A stretch of 52,996 bases of DNA from an uncultured Anaerolineae bacterium (lineage in GTDB: Bacteria > Chloroflexota > Anaerolineae > CG2-30-64-16): positions 1-52,996 of the forward strand of contig CAKZKT010000019.1 in assembly GCA_937124585.1 (NCBI GenBank), in the 5' to 3' direction. The translations under genes and the position numbers were made by a program. The notes beneath the pieces were generated by a model. That model was not told the DNA's origin and did no database searches. It worked only from the letters and a program-made list of their open reading frames with translations. How positions within the stretch are numbered: the first letter of the stretch is position 1; each line of letters starts with the position of its first letter. Positions 1 to 9,548 of the stretch are shown here, piece after piece.

Positions 1-1986
1 TGCGCCAAGTGCCATAGCTCCGAGGGCTACCGCGATTTCCTCGGCGCGGATGGCAGCAAGGCCGGCGTGGTGGACAAGCCCGCGCCGGGCGGAAGCTTGA
101 TTGACTGTGTGGCCTGCCACAATACGGTCACGGCCAACAAGACCAGCGTGACCTTCCCTTCGGGAATCACTTTGAAGAACCTCGGCTCTGAAGCGCGCTG
201 CATGGAATGCCACCAGGGCCGTGAGGCCAAGACCACGGTGGATGCGGCCATCGCGCGCGCAGCCATGACCGACACGTTGGATGCGATCAGCACGGTGAGC
301 CCGACGCTCGGCTTCGTGAACATCCACTACTACGCAGCGGCCGCAACGCTGTATGGCACCCTGGCGAAGGGCGGCTACGAGTACGATGGCAAGCGCTACG
401 AGGCGAAGTTCGAACACGTCGAGGGCTACGAGACCTGCACGAGCTGCCACAACCCGCACACGTTGGAGGTCGAGATCCAGGAATGCGCGGCCTGCCATAC
501 CAACGTCAAGGAAAAAGCCGACCTGGCCAAGATCCGCATGGTCGGTTCGTTGCTGGACTATGATGGCGATGGCGATGCGAAGGAAGGTATCCCCGGCGAG
601 ATCGCGGGCTTCCAGGAGAAGCTCTACAGCGCTATCGTGGCCTATGCCAAGGAGATCAGCCCGACCGCCGCAATCGGCTACTCCGCAGATGCCTATCCGT
701 ATTGGTTTAAGGATACGAACGGCGACGGCAAGATCGCAGGGCAGGAAGCCACGGTTGCCAATCGCTGGCCTTCGTGGACGCCGCGCCTGCTGAAAGCCGC
801 CTACAACTATCAGGTCTCGAAGAAGGATCCGGGCGAGTACGCGCACAACGGCAAGTACATCATCCAGCTTCTGTACGATTCGATCGAGGACCTGAACAAC
901 AAGCTGACGACGAAAGTGGACCTCTCGAAGGCCCATCGCGATGATGCTGGCCACTTCTCGGGCGCAGGCGTTGCGTTCCGCTATTGGGATGCGCAGGGCG
1001 AAGTGCCCGCCCAGTGCGTGAAGTGCCATACGGCCGGCGGCCTGCCGGAGTTCCTCAAGAACGGCGGCACGGTGGCTGTCACCGGTGCCGGCGCGGTCGT
1101 CACCACGGGCGTCGGCAACATGGCGCCGAGCAACGGCTTCGCCTGCACCACCTGCCACACCGATAACGTCAAGTTCGGCATCCGTTCGGTCGTGAACGTG
1201 CCTTTCCCCAGCGGCAAGAACGTCACCTTCAGCAAGGAGAAGGATGAGAAGGGCGCCCTCAAGCCGGTGGCCGCGAATCTGTGCCTGGAATGCCACCAGG
1301 GTCGCGCTTCCACGACGAGCGTCAACGCGGCGGTCCGGGGTCTGGATGACGACAAGGTGGATGCCCGGGCGCGCTTCCAGAACATCCATTACTACGCCGC
1401 AGGCGCGTCACTGTTCGGCGACGTCGCCCAGGGCGCCTATCAGTATGAGGGCAAGAAGTATGTCGGCCAGTTTGCCCACGCTCCGGGCTTCGACACCTGC
1501 ACCGGCTGTCACAACACGCACGAGCTCGAGCTGAGGATGGACAAGTGCGTCACCTGCCATGTCGGCGTCAAGTCGCCGAAGGAGATCCGCTTCAGCACCA
1601 AGGATTATGACGGCGACCAGGATGTCAAAGAGGGCATCTCGGCCGAGGTGATGGCGCTGGAGGCCAGGCTGTACGAGGCCATTGTGGCCTACAGCAAGCA
1701 GATCACCCAGACGGCGATTGTCTACAACTCGGCCGCCTATCCGTACTTCTTCAAGGACCTGAATGGCGATGGCAAGGCCGACGCGAAGGAGGCCGTCTTC
1801 GCCAACGGCTGGGCCGACTGGACGCCGCGCCTCTTGCGCGCTGCCTACAACTACCAGTACATCCAGAAAGATCCGGGCGTTTACGCGCACAACCCGCGGT
1901 ATGCCATCCAGATCCTCTACGATACCCTGGAAGATCTGGGCAAGAAGGTGACGGTAAATCTGACGGGCCTGGTGCGTCCAGAGTAG
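1..1986 (+). CDS. Multiheme c-type cytochrome with duplicated five-heme unit (5' partial)
   Basis: The reading frame is open from base 1, so the N-terminus and any signal peptide lie outside the window; the apparent start at 67 is an internal GTG. Ten CxxCH heme sites are visible at 1, 106, 199, 436, 484, 1015, 1144, 1282, 1498 and 1546. They fall into two equivalent blocks of five. Both blocks also share an ECHQGR context, an NIHYYAA segment and two EF-hand-like acidic loops (DYDGDGDAKEG and DTNGDGK in the first, DYDGDQDVKEG and DLNGDGK in the second). This indicates tandem duplication of a pentaheme, perhaps calcium-stabilised, domain. c-type cytochromes mature outside the cytoplasmic membrane and carry electrons in respiration or extracellular transfer. 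The C-terminus has no membrane anchor. The electron partner and substrate are unknown. A strong hairpin follows the stop. Confidence 0.9.
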   Translation, partial: CAKCHSSEGYRDFLGADGSKAGVVDKPAPGGSLIDCVACHNTVTANKTSVTFPSGITLKNLGSEARCMECHQGREAKTTVDAAIARAAMTDTLDAISTVSPTLGFVNIHYYAAAATLYGTLAKGGYEYDGKRYEAKFEHVEGYETCTSCHNPHTLEVEIQECAACHTNVKEKADLAKIRMVGSLLDYDGDGDAKEGIPGEIAGFQEKLYSAIVAYAKEISPTAAIGYSADAYPYWFKDTNGDGKIAGQEATVANRWPSWTPRLLKAAYNYQVSKKDPGEYAHNGKYIIQLLYDSIEDLNNKLTTKVDLSKAHRDDAGHFSGAGVAFRYWDAQGEVPAQCVKCHTAGGLPEFLKNGGTVAVTGAGAVVTTGVGNMAPSNGFACTTCHTDNVKFGIRSVVNVPFPSGKNVTFSKEKDEKGALKPVAANLCLECHQGRASTTSVNAAVRGLDDDKVDARARFQNIHYYAAGASLFGDVAQGAYQYEGKKYVGQFAHAPGFDTCTGCHNTHELELRMDKCVTCHVGVKSPKEIRFSTKDYDGDQDVKEGISAEVMALEARLYEAIVAYSKQITQTAIVYNSAAYPYFFKDLNGDGKADAKEAVFANGWADWTPRLLRAAYNYQYIQKDPGVYAHNPRYAIQILYDTLEDLGKKVTVNLTGLVRPE

Positions 1987-2063
1987 CGACCGGCTGCTTC
2001 GCTCGCTGCCGCCGGCATGACTCCATCGGCCGGTGACAGCGGGCGCGCAGGCCACGATTCCGC

Positions 2064-2099
2064 ATGAGCCGGACCCCCCATTGGGTTCCGGCTCATTTT
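2064..2099 (+). terminator. Rho-independent terminator after the cytochrome gene
   Basis: A 10-bp perfect stem (2064-2073 with 2087-2096) is extended by a short C/G run in the loop and followed by TTTTA. It lies 77 bases after the cytochrome stop codon and separates that gene from the MFS/ATPase pair. An ATG inside the stem opens the downstream MFS frame but is probably not its start. Confidence 0.75.
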
Positions 2100-3458
2100 A
2101 TGCTTGATTCTATGATCACGATTGCGGACCAGTCTGGACGTGCGGCCGGGATTACGGCCGCCAAACGCCAACACAGCCGAGAGCTGACCGACACTGAAAA
2201 GCTCCGCCGGCTGCCATGGGCGTTCCTGCATATTGCAACCAATACCATCTTCTGCCAGCTCACCGTCTTCGGATCGGTTTTCATTCTATTCCTAACCGAG
2301 CTGGGGCTGGACAAAGCCCAGGTCGGGCTGCTGCTGGCCTTTTTCCCCCTGGCCGGCGTCATCGCGCCCCTCGTCGCCCCATTGGTGGCACGACTCGGCT
2401 ACAAACGCGTCTTCGTCACGCTGTGGGGCGCGCGCAAACTCGTCATCGCCGGGCTGCTGCTGACGCCCATGATTGCCGCACGCTATGGCGCAGCCGGCAC
2501 GTTGCGTTTTGTCACCGCCGATATGATCGCGTTCGCGCTTTGTCGTGCAATTGCCGAGACCGGCATGTACCCCTGGATGCGCGAGTTCATCCCCGATCGG
2601 GTGCGCGGCCGCTTCGCCGCGGCGGAGATCCTGCTGACCACCTTTTTCGGCTTTCTGGCGGTCAGTTTTGCCAGCTATGTCATCGGCCGCAGCCGTGGCC
2701 TCGATGGCTACATGGCGCTGATCGCGGTGGGCGTCTTCTTTGGCCTGCTGGCCACCGCCGCGATCGCATTGGTGCCAGGCGGCGCGCCCCAGCGTGGGAA
2801 CGGATCGGCCTGGCCCGATCTGCACGCCACGCGCGCCACGCTGCACGACCGCGATTTCGTGCGCTTTCTGGTCGGTCTGGGGCTGATGACTCTGGCGGTG
2901 GTGCCGCTGAATTCGTTTCTGGCGCTTTTCGCTCGCGAGCGGCTGGGCCTGCCGCAGGCCAACGTGATCTTCCTGCAAAGCGCCGGGTTGGCCGGCGGGC
3001 TGCTGTTCAGCTATGTGTGGGGCTGGACGGCCGATCGCGTCGGGAGCAAGCCGGTGATGCTGGCCGGCGTGGCCGCCGCCAGCGCGTTGCCGTTGCTCTG
3101 GCTGGCGGCGCCGACGGGCAGCCCGTGGACCTTCGGGGCTGCTCTCCTGGCGGCCTTTATCACCGGCGCGTGCCAGCCCGCGTGGACCATCGGCTCCAGC
3201 CGGTTTCTTTTCATGGATGTCGTGCCGCGCGATAGCACGACGCACTACATGGCCGTCTTCTATGCATGGGCCGGCATCACCGGCGCAACCGGCGCCATTC
3301 TGGCCGGCCGCATCCTGCAAAGCGTGTCGGATAGCTTCGGTCCGGCGCCGCGCCACGGTATGGACGCATACAGCGTTCTCTTCATCGCCAGCGCGATCAT
3401 GGCCCTGGCCAGCCTGATCGTCCTGCGCGGCGCACGCTCGCAGGCAAACCCGACATGA
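2100..3458 (+). CDS. Major facilitator superfamily transporter
   Basis: About 452 residues with roughly twelve hydrophobic segments and a polar central loop, the usual size and shape of an MFS secondary transporter. After the first two helices comes an ARLGYKRVFVTLWGARK loop, resembling the conserved MFS loop 2-3. The in-frame ATG at 2064 lies inside a terminator stem, so ATG 2100 or ATG 2112 is more likely; neither has a clear ribosome site. The stop is 7 bases before the P-type ATPase gene, which suggests co-transcription and perhaps a shared role in solute or metal efflux. The substrate cannot be read from the sequence. Confidence 0.8.
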   Translation: MLDSMITIADQSGRAAGITAAKRQHSRELTDTEKLRRLPWAFLHIATNTIFCQLTVFGSVFILFLTELGLDKAQVGLLLAFFPLAGVIAPLVAPLVARLGYKRVFVTLWGARKLVIAGLLLTPMIAARYGAAGTLRFVTADMIAFALCRAIAETGMYPWMREFIPDRVRGRFAAAEILLTTFFGFLAVSFASYVIGRSRGLDGYMALIAVGVFFGLLATAAIALVPGGAPQRGNGSAWPDLHATRATLHDRDFVRFLVGLGLMTLAVVPLNSFLALFARERLGLPQANVIFLQSAGLAGGLLFSYVWGWTADRVGSKPVMLAGVAAASALPLLWLAAPTGSPWTFGAALLAAFITGACQPAWTIGSSRFLFMDVVPRDSTTHYMAVFYAWAGITGATGAILAGRILQSVSDSFGPAPRHGMDAYSVLFIASAIMALASLIVLRGARSQANPT

Positions 3459-3465
3459 TCATGCG

Positions 3466-5673
3466 ATGAGCGCACTCGTCACGATAGAAACGCCGATCAA
3501 GGGCATGGATTGCGCCGAATGCACCGAGCATGTCCGGCGCGCCATCGCCGGATTGTCGGGCGTGGCCTCGGTGGAGGTGTTTCTGGCCGCCGAAAAGGCA
3601 GTCATCCGCCTGGATCCGAGCCGGGTTGAACTGTCCGCGATCCGCGAGGCAGTGGCGGCTGCCGGCTATTCAGTCCCTGAGACGGCCCCCTCCGGCGCGA
3701 AGTCGCAGCCTGACCTCGGACGCCGGATGGATTTCCTGTTGGCCGGCTTGTTCGTCGTTGTGCTTCTGGCCGTCATCGTCGGAGAAGGCCTTGCCGTCTT
3801 CGCGTCCGTCAACGCGGCCATTCCGCTGCCCATCGGCTTGATCGCAGTGCTGGCTGCCGGCTTCCCCGTCTTCCGCAACGTGGCGCGTGCCGCCCGCCGC
3901 GGCCAGATCATCGCCCATACCCTGATGACGCTGGGCGTGATTGCGGCCCTGACGGTCGGCCAGTGGGTCACGGCGCTCCTGGTGGTCGGCTTCATGCGCG
4001 TCGGCGACTATGTGGAACGCTTTGCCACAGATCACGCCCGTCGCGCGATCAGAGACCTGTCGGCCCTGGCCCCGCAGACGGCGCGCGTCGAGCGCGATGG
4101 CCGCGAGATGGAGATGCCGATCGCAGCAGTGCGGCCGGGCGACCTGGTGATCGTGCGCCCCGGCGAGCAGATCCCGGTAGACGGCGAGGTCGTAGCCGGC
4201 CAGGCGACTGTGGATCAGGCGGCCATCACCGGCGAGGGATTGCCGGTCGAGGCGGGGCCGGCTGCGCATGTGTACGCAGCGACTTTTGTGCGCCTGGGCC
4301 ATCTCCGCATCCGCGCCGCACGCGTCGGTCCCGAGACGACCTTCGGCAGGGTCATCCGGCTGGTCGAGGAGGCCGAGGCGCAGCGGGCGCACGTGCAGCA
4401 GATTGCCGATCGCTTTGCCGCCTGGTATCTGCCGATCGTCGCCGGGCTGGCCGGCTTGACTTTTCTGCTCCGCGGCGATCCGCTGGCAACCGCGGCGGTG
4501 CTGGTCGTCGCCTGTTCATGCTCCTTCGCCCTCGCCACCCCCATCGCCATGGTGGCTTCCATCGCTGCAGGCGCCCGCCGCGGCCTGTTGATCAAAGGCG
4601 GCCGTTACCTGGAGCTCCTGGCCCGTGCCGATGTGGTGTTGATAGACAAGACCGGCACGGTGACCCTGGGCAAGCCACAGGTGACCGATGTGGTCGCCGC
4701 GCCGGATTGCCGGTGGCCGCCAGACGAGCCGGACATGGCGCGCCACGATCCCCGATCTGCCGTTCTGCGGCTGGCGGCCTCGGCTGAACGCTACTCCGAA
4801 CATCCTGTGGCCGAGGCGGTGCGCGCGGCCGCGCAGGCGCGGCGCCTGCCATTGGCCGATCCGCTTGATTTTCGGGCATTGCCGGGGCTGGGAGTGCAGG
4901 CGCTGGTGGAAGGGAAACGCGTGACGGTGGGGAATCGGCGTCTGCTCGACGCGAGCGGCCTGACCGGGCCGGCCTCCCCTGATCCGCGGGAGGGAGCTGC
5001 CGTTTCGCAAGAACATGAGGCACGGGGGCTGCAAGCGGCAGCTTTCACCGATGCTGTGACCGCGCTCGAGCGTGAAGGCAAGACGCTGCTTTTCGTGGCA
5101 GCCGACGGCGACCTGCTGGGCGTGATCGCGGTGGCCGATACCCTGCGCGAGGATGCGCCGGCCGCTGTGGCCGCTCTGCGCGATCTCGGTGTGCGCCACA
5201 TCGAGCTGCTCACGGGCGATCATGAGCGGGCCGCGGCCACGATGGCCGCGGCGCTCGCCGTTCCCTATCGGGCCGGCCTGTTGCCGGAGGACAAAATCCG
5301 CATCGTGCGGGAGTATCAGGCAGCCGGCCACACCGTAGTGATGATCGGAGATGGCATTAATGACGCGCCTGCGCTGGCCCAGGCCGATGTCGGCATCGCC
5401 ATGGCCACAGGCGGCTCCGATATCGCGATCGAGGCCGCACCTGTGGCGTTGATGCGCCCGGATTGGATGCTGGCGCCGGCGCTCTTGCGGATGGCCCGCC
5501 GGACGATGCGCGTTGTGAAGATCAACCTGGCTTTCGCCGCCCTCTACAACGTCGTCGGCCTCTCGCTCGCGGCCCTGGGCTTTTTGCCGCCCGTTCTGGC
5601 CGCCGCCGCGCAGTCGTTGCCCGATCTGGGCATCCTGGGCAACTCAGCGCGGCTGCTGCGCGATCGCGGATAA
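3466..5673 (+). CDS. Heavy-metal translocating P1B-type ATPase
   Basis: A 735-residue ATP-driven metal pump of the inner membrane. The N-terminal HMA domain has the metal site GMDCAEC. Further along are the TGE actuator motif (ITGEGLP), the phosphorylation site DKTGTVT, the P1B-specific HP dipeptide (YSEHPVAEA) and the hinge GDGINDAPALAQAD. The transmembrane metal motif is odd: CSCSFALATP stands where copper and zinc pumps have CPC, so the usual proline is replaced by serine. The last helix carries QSLPDLGILGNSARLL. With this motif the transported metal cannot be assigned safely. A segment of about 25 residues between the HP region and the hinge (near 4981-5045) looks like an insertion. The gene is translationally close to the preceding MFS gene, and its 3' end overlaps the convergent GNAT gene by 30 bases. 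Confidence 0.93.
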   Translation: MSALVTIETPIKGMDCAECTEHVRRAIAGLSGVASVEVFLAAEKAVIRLDPSRVELSAIREAVAAAGYSVPETAPSGAKSQPDLGRRMDFLLAGLFVVVLLAVIVGEGLAVFASVNAAIPLPIGLIAVLAAGFPVFRNVARAARRGQIIAHTLMTLGVIAALTVGQWVTALLVVGFMRVGDYVERFATDHARRAIRDLSALAPQTARVERDGREMEMPIAAVRPGDLVIVRPGEQIPVDGEVVAGQATVDQAAITGEGLPVEAGPAAHVYAATFVRLGHLRIRAARVGPETTFGRVIRLVEEAEAQRAHVQQIADRFAAWYLPIVAGLAGLTFLLRGDPLATAAVLVVACSCSFALATPIAMVASIAAGARRGLLIKGGRYLELLARADVVLIDKTGTVTLGKPQVTDVVAAPDCRWPPDEPDMARHDPRSAVLRLAASAERYSEHPVAEAVRAAAQARRLPLADPLDFRALPGLGVQALVEGKRVTVGNRRLLDASGLTGPASPDPREGAAVSQEHEARGLQAAAFTDAVTALEREGKTLLFVAADGDLLGVIAVADTLREDAPAAVAALRDLGVRHIELLTGDHERAAATMAAALAVPYRAGLLPEDKIRIVREYQAAGHTVVMIGDGINDAPALAQADVGIAMATGGSDIAIEAAPVALMRPDWMLAPALLRMARRTMRVVKINLAFAALYNVVGLSLAALGFLPPVLAAAAQSLPDLGILGNSARLLRDRG

Positions 5674-6102
5674 TTTGTAGCGATACACATTGGTCTCGCG
5701 GCGCTCGAAGCCCAGGCGCTGATACAAACGATTGGCGGCCTCGCGCGATGGCCGCGAGGTCAGATCTACGGTCGTGGCACCGGCCATCCGCGCGTGGTCG
5801 AGCGCGGCACGACACAATGCCTCGCCGATCCCTTTGCCTCGGCTGGCCGCATCCACGATCACGTCCTCGATCCAGGCGCGCAGGCCCGTGGGGATGCGAA
5901 AGAGCGCCAGCGTCAGCGCACCGACGATGGCGTTGTCCCGGTCCGGGTCGCGGGCGATGAAGAGGACGGTCGCCGGCGACGCGATGATCTCGCGCACTTC
6001 GTCGCGGGTAGGCGGCGGATTGGACGATGACAGCTGCGGGATGAGCCGATCAAAGGCTGCCATCAACTCATCTGTGACTTCGGTGGCTCTTTCGATCCTC
6101 AC
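5644..6102 (-). CDS. GNAT family N-acetyltransferase
   Basis: A 152-residue single-domain GNAT enzyme, which transfers an acyl group from acyl-CoA to an amine. The acetyl-CoA site is visible as the V-x-x-x-x-RGKGIGEAL stretch (motif A), followed by the C-terminal ANRLYQRLGFERRETNVYRY signature typical of small-molecule GNATs. The frame stays open up to 6147, but a GAGGT site at 6110-6114 lies 7 bases before GTG 6102, which also avoids overlap with the DUF4012 gene. It is the last gene of the envelope operon. The substrate is unknown. Confidence 0.85.
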   Translation of the reverse strand: MRIERATEVTDELMAAFDRLIPQLSSSNPPPTRDEVREIIASPATVLFIARDPDRDNAIVGALTLALFRIPTGLRAWIEDVIVDAASRGKGIGEALCRAALDHARMAGATTVDLTSRPSREAANRLYQRLGFERRETNVYRYKLSAIAQQPR

Positions 6103-6124
6103 GGTCAAGACCTCGTGTGATGAT

Positions 6125-7963
6125 TTATGGTTGCGATGGACACGCAAAAGACTGATCCTGGGCCAGATCGGCGCGCCAGGCGCAGGTTCCGACCTGGACC
6201 GTCAGCGGGACGGCCAGCGTGCCGGCCTGCTTGCGGACGGTCAGCGTGTACGGCATCGCCGACGCCGTCTCCGGAAGCCGATAGCGCAGGGTGATGATTG
6301 CCAGGCTGCCGGGCCGCAGGACGAAATCCCCGCTGAACACGGTCGAGCCGTTCTCGCCGCGCTCGGTTTTGCTCTGACGCAGGCCGTCGGCCGCGAGCAG
6401 CTCGCTGCCCGGCGGCGTGTACACCCTCAAGTAGTCCCAGTAGCATCGTTCGGCCAGCGCCTGATAGGAGTCGCTGTATTTCAGGGTGCGTTCGCACGCG
6501 GCATTGGCCGGCAAGGCGGGTGCGGTGTGCGTGTAGGTCAGGGTCAGGGTGGCGATCAGCCCATCGCCGTCAGACGCCACCCGATAGCCGATCTGCTGTT
6601 TGACCATAGCATTGGCTTTGTTGAAGCCGACGTTGGTGTCAATCACGGCCAGAAAGTCGCCTCGGCTCGGCGGCATCAGCGCGCCATCCCAGCCCTGTTG
6701 ACGCAACAGGGCGGCTGCCGTCGGATCGGCGACCGCGATCTGGAGGTGGCGGCCGTCGAGCATCGCCAGGACTGCCTTGCTGAGCACCATGGGATCGAGG
6801 CGTCCGCCTCCTTGCAGGCGGGCGAGCGCGGCGGTCGTGATCTCGCTCATGAAGTCTTTGCGCTTGCGGAACCAGTCGGCAGTCGGCTTCTCGACCGTAT
6901 CCGGGCTGGCGGTGGGAGCTTCCCAGGCGCGTTTGATCTCGGCGATCACGTTGTCCCCCGTCACTGCACCGGGCCGGCCGGGCACGGTCAGGGGGCCGAG
7001 CGCGCCGACCAGCAAACGGACGGCTTCCATGTCGAGCGCGATGACGCCGTCGGTCTCGATTCCCCGATCCTGGACATAGAGGGCCTGCGCCACCTGCGCG
7101 CTGGTCGGAAAGTCGGGCGACCAGTTGCTGTCGCGCAGCACCAGCAGGTCGGCGCCCATGTGTTCGCGCAACGCTGCGGGCGGCTCGGGGTGTGGCTGGG
7201 CGAAATTATCCACGGCATAGCTGTCGCTGAGGCTGATCTCGGCGATGTGGCCGCGCTCCAGCTGCACGTGGCCGGCGCCGCTGATGAAGCCGCCGGTGGC
7301 GCGCAGCTCGTCGTTGTTCTGGGCCAGGATCAGGTAGGTGCGCGGGCCGTCCATGCCCAGCAGGGTCGGCGCGAGCTGTGTGGCTTGCAACGCAGCGCGC
7401 AGGAGCGACAGCAACCGGTCCAGGCGCTCGATCTGGGGCGCCAGTCGGGGATGCAGCGGGCCCTGCACCTGGCTGCGCAACGCTTCGGCACGCGCCAGCC
7501 GTGCGTCGGCTGCGGCGAGCTGTGGACCGGCCGCGGCGAGCGCGGGCAAAGCCTGGCCGAGCAGGTCATCCTGGCCGGCTTCTCGCAGCAGGTCACCGAC
7601 CGGCCACAATGCGTCGAGTGCCAGGCGGCCGCCTGCAGCCAGCTCGTGCGCCAGTTCGAGCAGATGCGGCGCATCGCGCAGCGTGGAGCCGAATTCGGGC
7701 ACCCAGCCCAGGTGGGGCGCCAGCCACAGGAACGGCCGGCCTGCGGTCTGCACGCCCCGCAGATGGGCCTCGAGCTCGGCGAGGTTCTGGCGCAGCGCGG
7801 GCAGTGCATCCAGTTGTGGGTTCGCGGCCAGCGTCTGCAGGCGGCGCAGATCCGCCAGCGCCAGCCTGGCCTGCGCGGCCGTGCGATAGCCCAGCCAGCC
7901 GAGCACGCCGACGGCCAGCACGAAGATGAGGAGGAGCAAGGCGAGCAGGAGTCTGCGTCTCAT
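6125..7963 (-). CDS. DUF4012 domain-containing membrane-anchored protein
   Basis: 612 residues. An arginine start (MRRR) and one hydrophobic helix (about residues 5-24) anchor the protein, leaving a long extracytoplasmic part. A helical region (about 30-190) precedes the DUF4012 core, recognised by TYLILAQNNDELRATGGFISG and the later VIALDMEAVRLLVGALGP block. Proteins of this family occur in Gram-positive and Chloroflexota envelope clusters and have a LytR-like flavour, but no activity is established, so none is assigned. It lies 26 bases downstream of the DUF2723 gene and 22 bases upstream of the GNAT gene in one transcription direction. Confidence 0.85.
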   Translation of the reverse strand: MRRRLLLALLLLIFVLAVGVLGWLGYRTAAQARLALADLRRLQTLAANPQLDALPALRQNLAELEAHLRGVQTAGRPFLWLAPHLGWVPEFGSTLRDAPHLLELAHELAAGGRLALDALWPVGDLLREAGQDDLLGQALPALAAAGPQLAAADARLARAEALRSQVQGPLHPRLAPQIERLDRLLSLLRAALQATQLAPTLLGMDGPRTYLILAQNNDELRATGGFISGAGHVQLERGHIAEISLSDSYAVDNFAQPHPEPPAALREHMGADLLVLRDSNWSPDFPTSAQVAQALYVQDRGIETDGVIALDMEAVRLLVGALGPLTVPGRPGAVTGDNVIAEIKRAWEAPTASPDTVEKPTADWFRKRKDFMSEITTAALARLQGGGRLDPMVLSKAVLAMLDGRHLQIAVADPTAAALLRQQGWDGALMPPSRGDFLAVIDTNVGFNKANAMVKQQIGYRVASDGDGLIATLTLTYTHTAPALPANAACERTLKYSDSYQALAERCYWDYLRVYTPPGSELLAADGLRQSKTERGENGSTVFSGDFVLRPGSLAIITLRYRLPETASAMPYTLTVRKQAGTLAVPLTVQVGTCAWRADLAQDQSFACPSQP

Positions 7964-7989
7964 TTGTCTTTATCCGGTAACAGGCGTAG

Positions 7990-9540
7990 TTATGGCGACC
8001 ACAATCGCATTAGCACTCCGGCGGGCTCCTCGTGCAAGCCGGTCTTGAATCCGGCCAGGGCATCGGCACGGTAGAGCGGCCCGCGGCGTGCCGCCTCGAT
8101 TACGAATTCTTCGACCGGCACCGGCGTTTTGTCGCCCATGAAGGCGGCCAGGTGCGGATGGTGGCGCAGCAGCGCCGCTTGATACCAGGGAAAATCGTAC
8201 AAATGCACATTGACCGGCGTCAGGTCGGGCCGTTGGCCCAGCCCATAGCGGCCATACCATAGGGCAAAGGTCGCCTGATCGCCGCCGACCAGGATCACCG
8301 CGGCGGGCGCGGCCGCCTCCCAGATGGCCGCCAGAAAATCCTCGGCCTCGTGATCTCGGCTCAGGTCCATGTCGGCCCACCAGCGGCCGAGCGCGGCAGC
8401 CGGAAGGCCCACGGCCAGGAGCACGGCCGCGATCACAACGCCGCGGCCGCTGTCTGCGGGCCGCCATGCCACCGTCCGCGCTGCCAGCCAGGCGATCCCC
8501 TGGCCCAGCCAGAGGCAGGCCATGGCCCAGGCCGGAATGAGATAGATATGAGAATCCACGGACCGGTAGCCGATGCCGTAAGCTGTGTAGGCCGCAGCGA
8601 TGAGCACGGTCATCCGCCACCAGCGACGTGCCTGCGGTTCCATCTGCCACAGGCCGACCAGGGCCAGGATCAGGCCCCAAGGGCCGGCGCCGAATTGTCG
8701 TCCGGCCTCGGCGGCCCAGGCGGCCAGCCGACGGGGCAGCTCGGCCAGCGGCAGGCCGAAGACCAGCGGCCGGTAGATTGCGGCCGAGACGAGCCACCAG
8801 AAACCGGCGGGCGTGCTCGGATCACCCCAGTTGACCGGCGGTGTCTCGCGAGCGGCCCACGGCAAACAGGCGTGGGTCGTCATGCCGGCCAGCGCCGTCG
8901 CCAGAGCCGCCATCCACTCCCGCCGATCACAGCGTCCCCAGAGCCAGATGAGCAGCCCGGGCAAGAGCAGGGCCACGGTTAGATGGACACCCAGCCCCAG
9001 GCCGAAGGCCAGGCCGCCGGCGATCAGCCAGCCGCGACCTGACCGGCCGGCGTTCGTAGCCTCCTGCCAGCGCCAGGCCAGCCATAGGATGAGAACCACC
9101 GCCAGCGCGTTGAGCGCATATGCTTCGGTGATCGTGGCCTGGCTCCAGAGTCCGGGCGACGTCGCCCATGTGAGCCCGGCGGCTAATGCGGCTGCATGCC
9201 GAACGCGGCCGGCCGTGTTGCTCAACGCGCGGCGGGCCAGATCGGTCAACAGGGCCACGGCAAGCGCGGCAGCCGTCGCCGAGAGAAGGTTTCCTGCCCG
9301 GGCCGGCGCCTGGGGCAGCAGCGCCACGGCCGCCGAGAGGAACAACAGATAGGTCGGAGCGCCCGGAGGATGAGGCACGCCGTGGGTGAGGGCGGCAGCC
9401 AGAAAATCGCCGCCATCTGCGCCGTGATGCGCCCAGGTCAGTCCGGGCGCAGCCGTGCGCACATACAGCGCCAGCGCACAGAGGCCCGCAATTGTTGCTG
9501 GCCATGCACGGCAAAGCCGAAAAAAGGCCCTCCGCCGCAT
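7990..9540 (-). CDS. DUF2723 family polytopic membrane protein (glycosyltransferase-like)
   Basis: 516 residues with about ten to twelve hydrophobic helices. The first periplasmic loop contains the family hallmark GADGGDFLAAALTHGVPHPPG, in which acidic residues sit as in GT-C fold lipid-linked-sugar glycosyltransferases. A short C-terminal soluble part follows the helices. DUF2723 proteins are usually read as GT-C-like mannosyl/glycosyl transferases for surface proteins or lipids; the donor and acceptor are not known here. It starts 8 bases after the stop of the DUF11 gene, which suggests coupled translation. Its position in a sortase/surface-protein operon fits modification of exported proteins. 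Confidence 0.85.
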   Translation of the reverse strand: MRRRAFFRLCRAWPATIAGLCALALYVRTAAPGLTWAHHGADGGDFLAAALTHGVPHPPGAPTYLLFLSAAVALLPQAPARAGNLLSATAAALAVALLTDLARRALSNTAGRVRHAAALAAGLTWATSPGLWSQATITEAYALNALAVVLILWLAWRWQEATNAGRSGRGWLIAGGLAFGLGLGVHLTVALLLPGLLIWLWGRCDRREWMAALATALAGMTTHACLPWAARETPPVNWGDPSTPAGFWWLVSAAIYRPLVFGLPLAELPRRLAAWAAEAGRQFGAGPWGLILALVGLWQMEPQARRWWRMTVLIAAAYTAYGIGYRSVDSHIYLIPAWAMACLWLGQGIAWLAARTVAWRPADSGRGVVIAAVLLAVGLPAAALGRWWADMDLSRDHEAEDFLAAIWEAAAPAAVILVGGDQATFALWYGRYGLGQRPDLTPVNVHLYDFPWYQAALLRHHPHLAAFMGDKTPVPVEEFVIEAARRGPLYRADALAGFKTGLHEEPAGVLMRLWSP

Positions 9541-9548
9541 GCGTTCGT

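Noticed and set aside
2064-2099. Upstream ATG for the first MFS gene
   Set aside because: The codon lies within a perfect terminator stem, so the extra 12 residues are unlikely to be translated.
5732-8074. 780-codon plus-strand frame opposite the GNAT, DUF4012 and spacer region
   Set aside because: It is antisense to genes with clear families and ribosome sites; its Arg/Gln/His-rich product is typical of a shadow frame in GC-rich DNA.
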